Positions 56,888 through 64,000 of a DNA stretch of 64,000 nt are shown piece after piece. The notes below the pieces were generated by a model that saw nothing but the letters and a program-made list of their open reading frames with translations, was not told where the DNA came from and ran no database searches. How positions within the stretch are numbered: position 1 is the stretch's first letter; every line of letters starts with the position of its first letter. Both the position numbers and the translations under genes were made by a program. Source of the DNA: a virus; IMG/VR virus record IMGVR_UViG_3300025122_000008, positions 1-64,000 of that record; one strand, given 5' to 3'.

Positions 56888-59398
56888 ATGAGTTCAGCTA
56901 TGATTTTAACCGAGTCACAAATTAAGGAAGCCATAAGAGAGGAGTTCGCCAAAAGCGGCGTAATTCTCACCGAGGAAGAGCTTAACGAACTGTTTGGAAT
57001 GTTCGGTAAGAGTAAGTTAATTAAACAAATTAAAAAGTTAGATCCCGACGGCAAAGCCATGGATAAGCTGGGATACGATGCGGAAGAGGTTTTTGCCGGC
57101 CGCGCTGGCTCGGGCACGATTAAAGCAATATTGGCCGATCTTAAAAGTGAGGTTGGAGAACCCGAGGAAGAGGATGATCGCGGCTTCGTTAAAAAAGGCC
57201 TCGCGCGTATGCGCGGCGCTCTTGATATCTTAGATCCGCGAAGTGAAGCTGGAACTCTCCTTGGTGGCGATGAAGTTTTCGACATGAAGAAGCGTCGACA
57301 ATTGATGGGCGATGCTAAAGCGGCCCTTAAAGATACACTGAGTAAACTGAGGAAGGTCGACCCTGAGGGCTCCAACCAATTAAAGAAATTGCGCATGGCG
57401 TTGGAAAAGAATGGTTTTCCAAATATGCGCGGCAATGGCAATTTCAAGACAGCTGCGACTGATATTGATATTGCTTATGATCAAATTATAAAAGATTTCG
57501 AAGAAAAGAAAATTGATTGTACGACAGCTAATGTTCGCATCGCGGTGTTGCGCTATATAGTTATTTATTACCAAGATTTCCGAATGGGGGATCAATATTA
57601 TTACCGAAACGAGGCGTTGACGCCCGAAGATTTGATACTTTTGACGGAAGAAGAACAAGAACAGCTTGGTGTGAAACAGGGTGCGGCCGCCAAGGGTTAT
57701 GAAACCGCATATGGTATGAAGTTTCCTAAAGTCCTCGCTGCTGTGGGCGTCGGCGCATTGGCCGCAGGCTTTTTAGCGGACTCAGACTTTTTCCAGAATC
57801 TTTTAGAAAGATTCAAAGATGTGGACGAAATCACGGATACCAAGATAATCAAAGATACGGTCATCGAAGTCTCCGGCCTAGGCGAAATTGAGAGCGGCGA
57901 AGGTATCATCAAAGTTGTTCGTCGGCTTGGTGGCGAATCGATGAAAAACTTTGGCCGTTCAGGTGGACCCGGAATGGCTGAGCTGGGCGATCCCAAATAT
58001 AGTTTAGTGGTCAAGTTACTTGGTGCTGCCATGATGTCCAAGCAGGGCCCGGGCGCCCTTCAGCAAGCAATTCAGCAAAACGCTGATCCTGTAAAATTAT
58101 TTATTAGCGGGCCCGCCTCGGGGACCGGCCGCGCCGGAGAAGAACTATTTGGACTCAACAAAGGCGTTTTTGAGGAGAATCTATCAAAGGTTATCGAGGA
58201 CAAGACAGAAACTTTTCTAAAGGTCCCAGCAAAAACTCTTAAAAATAAATTTTTGAGCGGATTGGGTGAATTTGCCGGTCCGGTTCTTAAGGCCCTCGGC
58301 CTCAGCGCTCTAGCCGGCGCCGGAGCTTCCGCGGCGATGCGTTATAGTGGTAAAGGTGAGGGAAGATTCGCTTTGGGCTCGCGCATGTCCTTCCTTAAGA
58401 AAAAAGTTGATGAGATGGAAGACGTCCCCTGCAAGGAGACGGAAGAACCCAAGTGCCCTGATGGATCTGATCCTCCCTGTAAGGATGAGCCCCCGCCACC
58501 ACCGGGCGAATGCAGCGACGAAGAAAAAGAACAAGGTAAAGTTTGGAACCCGGGTACCGGCAAGTGCGAATGTCCCGAAGATCAAGCCTTCAACGACGAG
58601 ACCGGCAAGTGTGAAGAGAAGAAGCCCGACTGTGATCCTGACACTCAAATGGTCGACCCCGATACGGGCGAGTGCATTGATATACCCAAGTGTCCCGACG
58701 GCACCGTTTATAATCCCGCGACCGGCAAATGCCGTCGCCCCAGACAGTTGGTTCAGCCGCAACGTTTAGAGATTACGATATACAGTGAGATAGTCGGAAA
58801 ACCTGGCCGACCTTCGGTAGAAAAGGTTGTTCGCGAATTCGGCGCCGCAAATGGATACAAGATCGATGATGAGAACTTAGAAGATACATTAGGAAAGATT
58901 GAGCAATGGGTTGAGTGGACGAATTTGCGGGCTTATGGTTTGCCTCGAAACGCGAAGGCCCAGCCCGTGAACCCGAAGGCGCTTCTAGGTCTAAAGGAAG
59001 ACAATCCGCTAAACGAGTTGTCACCCGCTCCAGGCTCGGAAGGGGAAGAGACAGAAAAAGATCCGCAGAATAGTTTCATGCCTCGTTCAAAGAGTGATGT
59101 TCGTGATGGAAAAATCTTAATCTTTGTTAAGAAAAATGGAAAAGGAAAAATAAGAAGAAGTTTGCGCAATTTCCTTTTTACTAATATTTTTATGAGCCAA
59201 GGCCAAGATACTCCATTTGATAGACCGCTAGATCGCAAGGATGCAAAAGCGCTGGCAATTGCTATAGGTGACTTTGTTTTTGATGAACTTCAGCAACAAG
59301 GTGGAGAAGTTGTGCAACAACAACAGCAACAAGAGGCGAAGCAATTGTCCGAATCGTTACAGCTTAATCGATGGAAGGTGTTAGCGGGTATAAAATGA
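56888..59398 (+). CDS. Large head-module protein with Cys-rich TGxC repeats (836 aa)
   Basis: 836 aa, family unknown. N-terminus SSAMILTESQIKEAIREEF is a helical segment with L/I-x-E sites. Around residues 278-295 a Gly/Ala-rich hydrophobic segment (VLAAVGVGALAAGFLA) and near 475-485 (LGLSALAGAGASAAM) suggest membrane-active helices. Residues ~511-618 are Cys/Pro-rich with four repeats of [N/D]-x-x-TG-[K/E]-C separated by CPDG or CPED loops, like small extracellular Cys-knot modules. Residues ~625 on are globular, with a C-terminal Gln-run (QQQQQQEAKQL). Position between protease and scaffold suggests a head or internal protein; function unknown. Confidence 0.6.
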   Translation: MSSAMILTESQIKEAIREEFAKSGVILTEEELNELFGMFGKSKLIKQIKKLDPDGKAMDKLGYDAEEVFAGRAGSGTIKAILADLKSEVGEPEEEDDRGFVKKGLARMRGALDILDPRSEAGTLLGGDEVFDMKKRRQLMGDAKAALKDTLSKLRKVDPEGSNQLKKLRMALEKNGFPNMRGNGNFKTAATDIDIAYDQIIKDFEEKKIDCTTANVRIAVLRYIVIYYQDFRMGDQYYYRNEALTPEDLILLTEEEQEQLGVKQGAAAKGYETAYGMKFPKVLAAVGVGALAAGFLADSDFFQNLLERFKDVDEITDTKIIKDTVIEVSGLGEIESGEGIIKVVRRLGGESMKNFGRSGGPGMAELGDPKYSLVVKLLGAAMMSKQGPGALQQAIQQNADPVKLFISGPASGTGRAGEELFGLNKGVFEENLSKVIEDKTETFLKVPAKTLKNKFLSGLGEFAGPVLKALGLSALAGAGASAAMRYSGKGEGRFALGSRMSFLKKKVDEMEDVPCKETEEPKCPDGSDPPCKDEPPPPPGECSDEEKEQGKVWNPGTGKCECPEDQAFNDETGKCEEKKPDCDPDTQMVDPDTGECIDIPKCPDGTVYNPATGKCRRPRQLVQPQRLEITIYSEIVGKPGRPSVEKVVREFGAANGYKIDDENLEDTLGKIEQWVEWTNLRAYGLPRNAKAQPVNPKALLGLKEDNPLNELSPAPGSEGEETEKDPQNSFMPRSKSDVRDGKILIFVKKNGKGKIRRSLRNFLFTNIFMSQGQDTPFDRPLDRKDAKALAIAIGDFVFDELQQQGGEVVQQQQQQEAKQLSESLQLNRWKVLAGIK

Positions 59399-59853
59399 AC
59401 AAGACGGAATTAAAAAAACTTTTAAAACCACTCATAAAAGAATGCATAAAGGAGGTGATGTTTGAAGATGGCGTTCTTTCAAAGGTAGTTTCGGAGGTGG
59501 CTCAAGGTATATCAGCCCCTCGGCTTGTTGAATCACAAAGTTCTGTAACAAAGATACAAAAAGATGAACAGAGTCAGCAGACAAATCTAATGAAAAGATC
59601 TACAGAACAGACAAAAAATAAATTTAATAAACGTCGACAAAAATTAATGACGGCCATCGGAAAAGATGCCTATAACGGCATTGATCTTTTCGAGGGTACT
59701 GCGCCGCTATCCTCAGGAGGAAACACCAGCAATGCAGTAACCCCGCAGGGGCCCTTGGCTAATATCTCTTCCGGCGATCCCGGGGTCGATATTAATAATT
59801 TGTTAGGAAACGTGGGGGCACACTGGAAAGCTCATATGGATTCTGGAAGTTAG
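59395..59853 (+). CDS. Hypothetical head-module protein (152 aa)
   Basis: I place the start at the ATG at 59395, overlapping the previous TGA (ATGA), rather than the in-frame ATG at 59371, which would lie within the neighbouring coding region. MNKTELKKLLKPLIKECIKEVMFEDGVLSKVVSEVAQGI is an amphipathic helix. The middle is Gln/Lys-rich (KRSTEQTKNKFNKRRQKLMTAIG) and the C-terminus Gly/Asn/Pro-rich and probably disordered. I recall similar proteins beside head genes of aquatic T4-like phages. Function unknown. Confidence 0.6.
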   Translation: MNKTELKKLLKPLIKECIKEVMFEDGVLSKVVSEVAQGISAPRLVESQSSVTKIQKDEQSQQTNLMKRSTEQTKNKFNKRRQKLMTAIGKDAYNGIDLFEGTAPLSSGGNTSNAVTPQGPLANISSGDPGVDINNLLGNVGAHWKAHMDSGS

Positions 59854-59862
59854 AGGTGAAAA

Positions 59863-60078
59863 GTGGCAATTAATGTATCAGTTCATCGTAAACACAATGA
59901 GAGTACGGAACGCTTAATTAGACGATTTATTAAAAAAGTTAAGCGAGAGGGCGTTTTAACGAAATATAGAGAACGTTGTTCTTATTATATAAAACCGGCC
60001 GTCAAAAGAAAGATAAAATCAGAAAAAGCTCGTCGAGAGCGTGAGCGCGTAGAAAGAAAGCGCAATAAAAGGAAATAG
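59863..60078 (+). CDS. rpsU-like: Ribosomal-protein-S21-like small basic protein (71 aa)
   Basis: 71 aa, extremely basic, GTG start with an AGAGGTG site. MAINVSVHRKHNESTERLIRRFIKKVKREGVLTKYRERCSYYIKPAVKRKIKSEKARRERER follows the bacterial S21 pattern: an N-terminal beta segment, 'E-x-x-x-R-RF-KK-x-x-x-x-G-x-L-x-x-x-R' and a Lys/Arg-rich helical tail. S21 homologues are known in aquatic phages and are thought to replace host S21 on the 30S subunit, near the Shine-Dalgarno duplex, to favour phage messages. The similarity is in pattern and length; a plain RNA- or DNA-binding basic protein is the alternative. Confidence 0.75.
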   Translation: MAINVSVHRKHNESTERLIRRFIKKVKREGVLTKYRERCSYYIKPAVKRKIKSEKARRERERVERKRNKRK

Positions 60079-60121
60079 TTATAATTTGAGACTATTTAAA
60101 ACAGTTTGGAGTTAGGTACAT

Positions 60122-60568
60122 ATGACACAACAATATAAAGTAGGATTACACAACGTTGGATCTTATCAGGTTTCTGGTAAACCATTCGCCACAGGGTCTA
60201 TAGATTGTCGCACCGGTGTTACAGGAGTTGGACAGATTGATTTCCCACAGGTGACCTCGTGGGTAATGATATCCAATCACGATAGCGGCAATCGTAATGT
60301 CAGGGTGGGATTTTCAAGCAAGGGGGTGTTGGGTTCGAATACAGAACAGGGGAACAGATTTATAGAAGTTCCCTCCACTAGCGGATCGGGCCCCGTTCGA
60401 CTTGATTTAAAATTAACTCAGCTTTTTGTTAGTGGTTCCGATAACGTTTCTGTTGTTGCTGGCCTTACATTTATCAGTACGGGATCTATTAATAACATAG
60501 CTATCTCCCCGGCAGCCGATGAAGGGTCTCACGTTGGTAAGAACTGGTCCGGATCTACGGGAATATAA
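60122..60568 (+). CDS. Virion structural/decoration-type protein (148 aa)
   Basis: 148 aa, all-beta and Gly/Ser/Val-rich: QYKVGLHNVGSYQVSGKPFATGSIDC, VTSWVMISNHDSGNRNVRVGFSSKGV, VRLDLKLTQLFVSGSDNVSVVAGLTFIS. A small jelly-roll or beta-sandwich is likely, and I recall homologues annotated as structural proteins in aquatic phages. It sits directly before a long fibre gene with a 6-nt gap, so it might be the fibre's base or a head decoration protein. An ATTTGAGACTATTTAAAAC stretch upstream could be a weak promoter. Confidence 0.55.
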   Translation: MTQQYKVGLHNVGSYQVSGKPFATGSIDCRTGVTGVGQIDFPQVTSWVMISNHDSGNRNVRVGFSSKGVLGSNTEQGNRFIEVPSTSGSGPVRLDLKLTQLFVSGSDNVSVVAGLTFISTGSINNIAISPAADEGSHVGKNWSGSTGI

Positions 60569-60574
60569 TCGATC

Positions 60575-63370
60575 ATGGCCGGTTGGGCATTCGTCAATGT
60601 CGATCTTGCTTCGGGTAGCGGGCCTACTGGTTCTGTACAGTATCACGTTGAGGGAAGAGGAGTTTCCGGTAGTGAACAATTTATGTTTCACACCGCTTCG
60701 GTGCATGGTTATGCAGCAAATACCTTAGTTTTAACCGGAGCCCTTGTTGTATCTGGTGCGATTAGCGCCAGTAGTTATACAATAAAAGACATCACACATA
60801 TTGATGTATCTGGTTCAACCAGATTTGGTGATGATGCCGGCGACTCTCACATATTCACCGGTAGCCTATATGTGTCAAACACATCATCTCTTTCTTCGAT
60901 AGCCGTATCGAGTTCTATTTCCGGCTCAAGCACCCTGCAGGCCGTCGGAGCCACCACTTTGGGAGGCACATTAGGTGTTAGCGGTAATGTTGGCATCGGA
61001 ACTGCCACCCCGGGCGGCCCACTTCATGTATATAAAGCGGCTGCCAACCAAGACCACACACCCATGGAATTACTGAGACTGGAGCAGCAAGATGAAGGCG
61101 TTGACATGGCCGCTGGACACGGACCTGCCATTACTTTTTACGTTGGAGAAACTGCCGGCTCGGATCACGGCGGCAGTGTGGCGGTTGTTAGAGAAGAGCA
61201 AGGCGATGCGGATTCTGCTGCTGCCATGTCCTTTTATACTGCGGCCGATGATAGTGCCCCAACAGAAAAAATGCGAGTTACCAGTACTGGCAAAGTCGGC
61301 ATCGGAACGACAAGTCCGACCGACACACTTACTGTCGTTGGTACGGTTTCTGGCTCCTCAACTTTACAGGCAGTCGGAGCCACCACTTTGGGAGGTGCCC
61401 TGAATGTTTCTGGAGCCAGCACACTCAAGGGGGCCATTTCTGGCGCATCCACATTGCAAGCTGTTGGTGCTACTGTTTTGGGAGGCGCCCTGAATGTTTC
61501 TGGCGCTGTTACGATGGCTGGTGGGCAATCTCTCATCTATGGCAACGCAAACGCCAAAATTACCAACAATGGTACTAACCTTGATATTAATTCCCCCGGC
61601 CTTATTAACCTTAACGCTGGTAACCCGGCCATTGTTTCAAGCTCTGATGGGCTGCAAATAGTTAGTGACTCCATCTTTGGTGGAAGACTGAAGGTTTCTG
61701 GAGCCAGCACACTCAAGGGGGCCATTTCTGGCGCATCCACATTGCAAGCTGTTGGTGCTACTGTTTTGGGAGGCGCCCTGAATGTTTCTGGCGCTGTTAC
61801 GATGGCTGGCGGGAATGCACTCATTTATGGCAATGCAAACGCCAAAATTACCAACAATGGCACCAATCTAGATATTAATTCACCAGGCCTCATTAACCTT
61901 AACGCTGGTAACCCGGCCATTGTTTCAAGCTCTGATGGGCTACAAATAGTTAGCGATTCCATCTTCGGCGGAAAACTGCAGGTAAGCGGCGCCCAGTCCT
62001 GGGCTGCAAAGGTTTCAAGTTCAGCCGGCGCAGAAATTGTGGGTAACTCGATATTCGTCGGTAATCTCGCCACTTCGGGTACCTTCACATCGAAGGGCGA
62101 TACACAATTGGCTGCAGCAGGCGTTGGCACGACTGTCAACGGCGACCTCACGGTCGCTCAACCGGCTACTTTCCAAGATAGTATTAGCGGCTCTTCAACC
62201 TTACAAATGGTTGGTGCTTCCATCTTTGGTAACAACCTTAGTGTTTCGGGTACCTTCACATCGAAGGGCGATACACAATTGGCTGCAGCCGGCGTTGGCA
62301 CTACTGTCAACGGTGACCTCACGGTCGATCAAGGGGCTACTTTCAGTTCCACTTTGACACTCGCCGGCAAACTTTCGAGTTCTGCTGCGATGGAAGTTGT
62401 TGGTGCTACTGTTTTGGGAGGTGCCCTGAATGTTTCTGGCACTGTTACGATGGCTGGTGGGCAATCTCTCATCTATGGCAACGCAAACGCCAAAATTACC
62501 AACAATGGTACTAACCTTGATATTAATTCCCCCGGCCTTATTAACCTTAACGCTGGTAACCCGGCCATTGTTTCAAGCTCTGATGGGCTACAAATAGTTA
62601 GCGATTCTATCTTCGGCGGAAAGCTCAACGTAAGTGGCGCAATGGTCGTGGCAGGCATTTCCGGCTCAAGCACCCTGCAGGCCGTCGGAGCCACCACTTT
62701 GGGAGGTGCCCTAAATGTTTCTGGAGCCAGCACATTCAAGGGGGCCATTTCTGGCGCATCCACATTGCAAGCTGTTGGTGCTACTGTTTTGGGAGGTGCC
62801 CTAAATGTTTCTGGCACTGTTACGATGGCTGGTGGGCAATCTCTCATCTATGGCAACGCAAACGCCAAAATTACCAACAATGGCACCAATCTAGATATTA
62901 ATTCACCAGGCCTCATTAACCTTAACGCTGGTAACCCGGCCATTGTTTCAAGCTCTGATGGGCTACAAATAGTTAGCGATTCTATCTTCGGCGGAAATCT
63001 GGACGTCAGTGGCGGGATGTCCATTGGTGCTTCGTCTGCCAATCAAGTGAATGTCAAGGCTGCGATCGCTTTCGCTGGCCCCGAGGCACATAAGTTAGGT
63101 ACGATTACAGCAGCTGCCGAACTCACCGCATCGACATCGAGGTCTTATCAGATTGTTAGTGGCGGGGCGAGCGCTGTTACAGTTATTTTGCCCTCCGCTA
63201 GTAACTACAACTACACGTATATGATTAAGCGCCACTCGCTTATGAGTGGGAATGTTGTGATTGAAGGCGGTGGATCCGAGAAGGTTGATGGAAGTGCAAA
63301 TAAAACTTTGTCTTCTGCTGGGGACGCTGTGTTCTTGATCTCTGATGGTACTCGGTGGAATACCTTCTAG
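60575..63370 (+). CDS. Long repetitive fibre protein (931 aa)
   Basis: 931 aa. An N-terminal domain (MAGWAFVNVDLASGSGPTGSVQYHVEG) is followed by beta-type fibre repeats: STLQAVGAT-LGGALNVSG units, KITNNGTNLDINSPGLINLNAGNPAIVSSSDGLQIVSDSIFGG modules (four copies) and FTSKGDTQLAAAGVGTTVNGDLTV (two copies). GKVGIGTTSPTDTL and VGIGTATPGGPLHV are classic fibre turns near residues 130-150 and 245. The C-terminus (SYQIVSGGASAVTVILPSASNYNYTYMIKRHS ... FLISDGTRWNTF) is a globular end domain known from phage fibres. It probably forms a trimeric shaft with a binding tip; attachment to head or tail is not certain. Confidence 0.75.
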   Translation: MAGWAFVNVDLASGSGPTGSVQYHVEGRGVSGSEQFMFHTASVHGYAANTLVLTGALVVSGAISASSYTIKDITHIDVSGSTRFGDDAGDSHIFTGSLYVSNTSSLSSIAVSSSISGSSTLQAVGATTLGGTLGVSGNVGIGTATPGGPLHVYKAAANQDHTPMELLRLEQQDEGVDMAAGHGPAITFYVGETAGSDHGGSVAVVREEQGDADSAAAMSFYTAADDSAPTEKMRVTSTGKVGIGTTSPTDTLTVVGTVSGSSTLQAVGATTLGGALNVSGASTLKGAISGASTLQAVGATVLGGALNVSGAVTMAGGQSLIYGNANAKITNNGTNLDINSPGLINLNAGNPAIVSSSDGLQIVSDSIFGGRLKVSGASTLKGAISGASTLQAVGATVLGGALNVSGAVTMAGGNALIYGNANAKITNNGTNLDINSPGLINLNAGNPAIVSSSDGLQIVSDSIFGGKLQVSGAQSWAAKVSSSAGAEIVGNSIFVGNLATSGTFTSKGDTQLAAAGVGTTVNGDLTVAQPATFQDSISGSSTLQMVGASIFGNNLSVSGTFTSKGDTQLAAAGVGTTVNGDLTVDQGATFSSTLTLAGKLSSSAAMEVVGATVLGGALNVSGTVTMAGGQSLIYGNANAKITNNGTNLDINSPGLINLNAGNPAIVSSSDGLQIVSDSIFGGKLNVSGAMVVAGISGSSTLQAVGATTLGGALNVSGASTFKGAISGASTLQAVGATVLGGALNVSGTVTMAGGQSLIYGNANAKITNNGTNLDINSPGLINLNAGNPAIVSSSDGLQIVSDSIFGGNLDVSGGMSIGASSANQVNVKAAIAFAGPEAHKLGTITAAAELTASTSRSYQIVSGGASAVTVILPSASNYNYTYMIKRHSLMSGNVVIEGGGSEKVDGSANKTLSSAGDAVFLISDGTRWNTF
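61412..62996 (+). repeat. Near-identical direct repeats in the fibre gene
   Basis: A ~275-bp unit starts at 61412 and recurs at 61700 (period 288) and again at about 62723. Its ~179-bp second half (encoding the NNGTNLDINSPGLINL module) also occurs alone at about 62443-62621. An 83-bp unit is repeated at 62075 and 62246. A diverged copy of the 179-bp half is in the 46732 gene at about 47526-47705. Copies differ at scattered third positions, so they were kept similar by recent duplication or gene conversion. Confidence 0.85.
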
Positions 63371-63483
63371 GAGGCCGGCCAGTATTGCATTGCGGTTTCA
63401 CAAGAGAGTTATGCAAAAATTGTCTTTTCTTAATGTACATAACTAATTAACATGACTAATTACATGTGGATAGGAGTATATAT
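63371..63483. other. Intergenic region before scaffold gene
   Basis: A 113-bp gap, the longest in the window. It contains GGCCGGCC near its start and a tandem pair ACTAATTAACATG / ACTAATTACATG at 63442-63466, followed by the TAGGAG ribosome-binding site. No exact late-promoter box or terminator hairpin is evident, though a promoter for scaffold and major capsid genes would be expected here. Confidence 0.5.
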
Positions 63484-64000
63484 ATGTCTTCGTTGTTAAA
63501 GCAAGCTATTATAGACGCATCAGCCTTGAAGGAGGCCGCGCTTAAAAATGCGGAGAGTACAGTTCTAGAAAAGTATTCTTTAGAAGTAAAAGAGGCGCTT
63601 TCAACACTTTTGGAACAAGAGGAAGATCTTGGCCTAGGTGCTCCCGCCGATACTTCTCCCACAGCCGACGCTTCTTTTATGGACGACGTTCCTCTTGGCC
63701 ACGAAGACCCAGAGATAGACGGGCCCGCCGAAGATGAAGTTATTGAAATCGATTTTGATGATTTAAAGGCGCGCCTTCACACGGATGAAGAAGCCGGCGC
63801 CGAACCAGAAGCCTCTGAACTATTGGGATCCGAAGAAACTGCCGAAGAAATTTTTGGGGGTATGGAAGAACCAGAGTTAGCCGCGCCCGCGGGAGCCGAA
63901 GAGCCCCTAGCAGAGGAAGTAGAAATTAGTGATCAGCTCATCGATGCTATAGCCGAAGAGCTTACAGTCGATGTTGCCGCGAGACTGCAAGGCTGGTCGT
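63484..64000 (+). CDS. 22: Prohead core scaffolding protein gp22 (partial, runs off right edge)
   Basis: The open frame of 172 codons has no stop before the edge. MSSLLKQAIIDASALKEAALKNAESTVLEKYSLEVKEALSTLLEQEEDLG matches, from memory, the N-terminus of T4-type gp22 scaffolds of aquatic phages. A very acidic Glu/Asp/Ala/Pro-rich middle follows, then ISDQLIDAIAEELTVDVAARLQGW. The protein forms the internal core on which the capsid assembles and is later degraded by gp21. The major capsid gene is expected just beyond the window. A TAGGAG ribosome-binding site precedes the start. Confidence 0.8.
   Translation, partial: MSSLLKQAIIDASALKEAALKNAESTVLEKYSLEVKEALSTLLEQEEDLGLGAPADTSPTADASFMDDVPLGHEDPEIDGPAEDEVIEIDFDDLKARLHTDEEAGAEPEASELLGSEETAEEIFGGMEEPELAAPAGAEEPLAEEVEISDQLIDAIAEELTVDVAARLQGWS

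Noticed and set aside
58347-58769. Plus-strand 140-aa frame within the Cys-rich region of the 836-aa gene
   Set aside because: It overlaps in an alternative frame, and the Cys/TGxC periodicity shows the long frame is the real one.
61412-62996. CRISPR-like array
   Set aside because: Repeats are long, in frame and encode fibre modules; there are no short repeats with unique spacers and no cas genes.

Overview
The window is a continuous stretch of a tailed-phage genome: a myovirus of the T4 superfamily, most likely from an aquatic or marine host. Recognisable T4-type hallmarks are a gp55-like late sigma factor, baseplate wedge gp25 and gp6, portal gp20, large terminase gp17, prohead protease gp21, the start of scaffold gp22, a gp61-like primase and a gp47/gp46-like recombination nuclease. 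Every supported gene is on the + strand. Genes are packed tightly with many TAATG/ATGA stop-start overlaps. I saw no tRNA, rRNA, CRISPR or insertion sequence, and no stretch above 300 bases lacks a gene. No photosystem or other host-diagnostic gene is present, so the host cannot be named.

Layout. (1) 1-2433: nucleotide-sugar module with the end of a GDP-L-fucose synthase gene, a glycosyltransferase-like gene and GDP-mannose 4,6-dehydratase. (2) 2434-4377: small genes, an FmdB-like zinc ribbon, the late sigma factor and a small-terminase-like candidate. (3) 4377-18575: baseplate module with three paralogues sharing an N-terminal domain but carrying different C-terminal parts (SGNH hydrolase, nothing, tail lysozyme), a spike/baseplate-like protein, a 2020-aa virion protein, gp25, gp6 and a 514-aa structural protein. 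(4) 18575-41020: giant structural genes, including a 3389-aa protein with two LamG-like folds and a 1066-aa protein ending in a Hint (intein-like) domain. (5) 41020-45620: DNA metabolism island (RuvC-like nuclease, primase, fused Mre11/Rad50-type nuclease). (6) 45672-46724: three small membrane proteins behind a double palindrome, resembling a lysis cassette. (7) 46732-49124: fibre-type genes. (8) 49143-64000: packaging and head module (terminase, portal, protease, probable prohead cargo, repetitive fibre, scaffold), cut by the window edge.

How the parts work together. The sigma factor would switch on late genes; one textbook T4 late-promoter box (TATAAATA) lies at 36151-36158. The head genes make and mature the prohead, the terminase fills it, and the baseplate and fibre genes build the adsorption apparatus. 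The fucose module could decorate the virion or alter host surface glycans.

The most unusual observations are: a Hint/BIL-type domain without a canonical +1 nucleophile at the point where a normally continuous FnIII-type virion protein appears broken into two genes; two adjacent head-module proteins sharing a DNA-level N-terminal segment that looks like a T4-style capsid-targeting propeptide, one of them ending in a glycine-zipper membrane domain; an 836-aa head-module protein with Cys-rich TGxC repeats; a gp47-gp46 gene fusion; and a marked excess of GC-rich palindromes.
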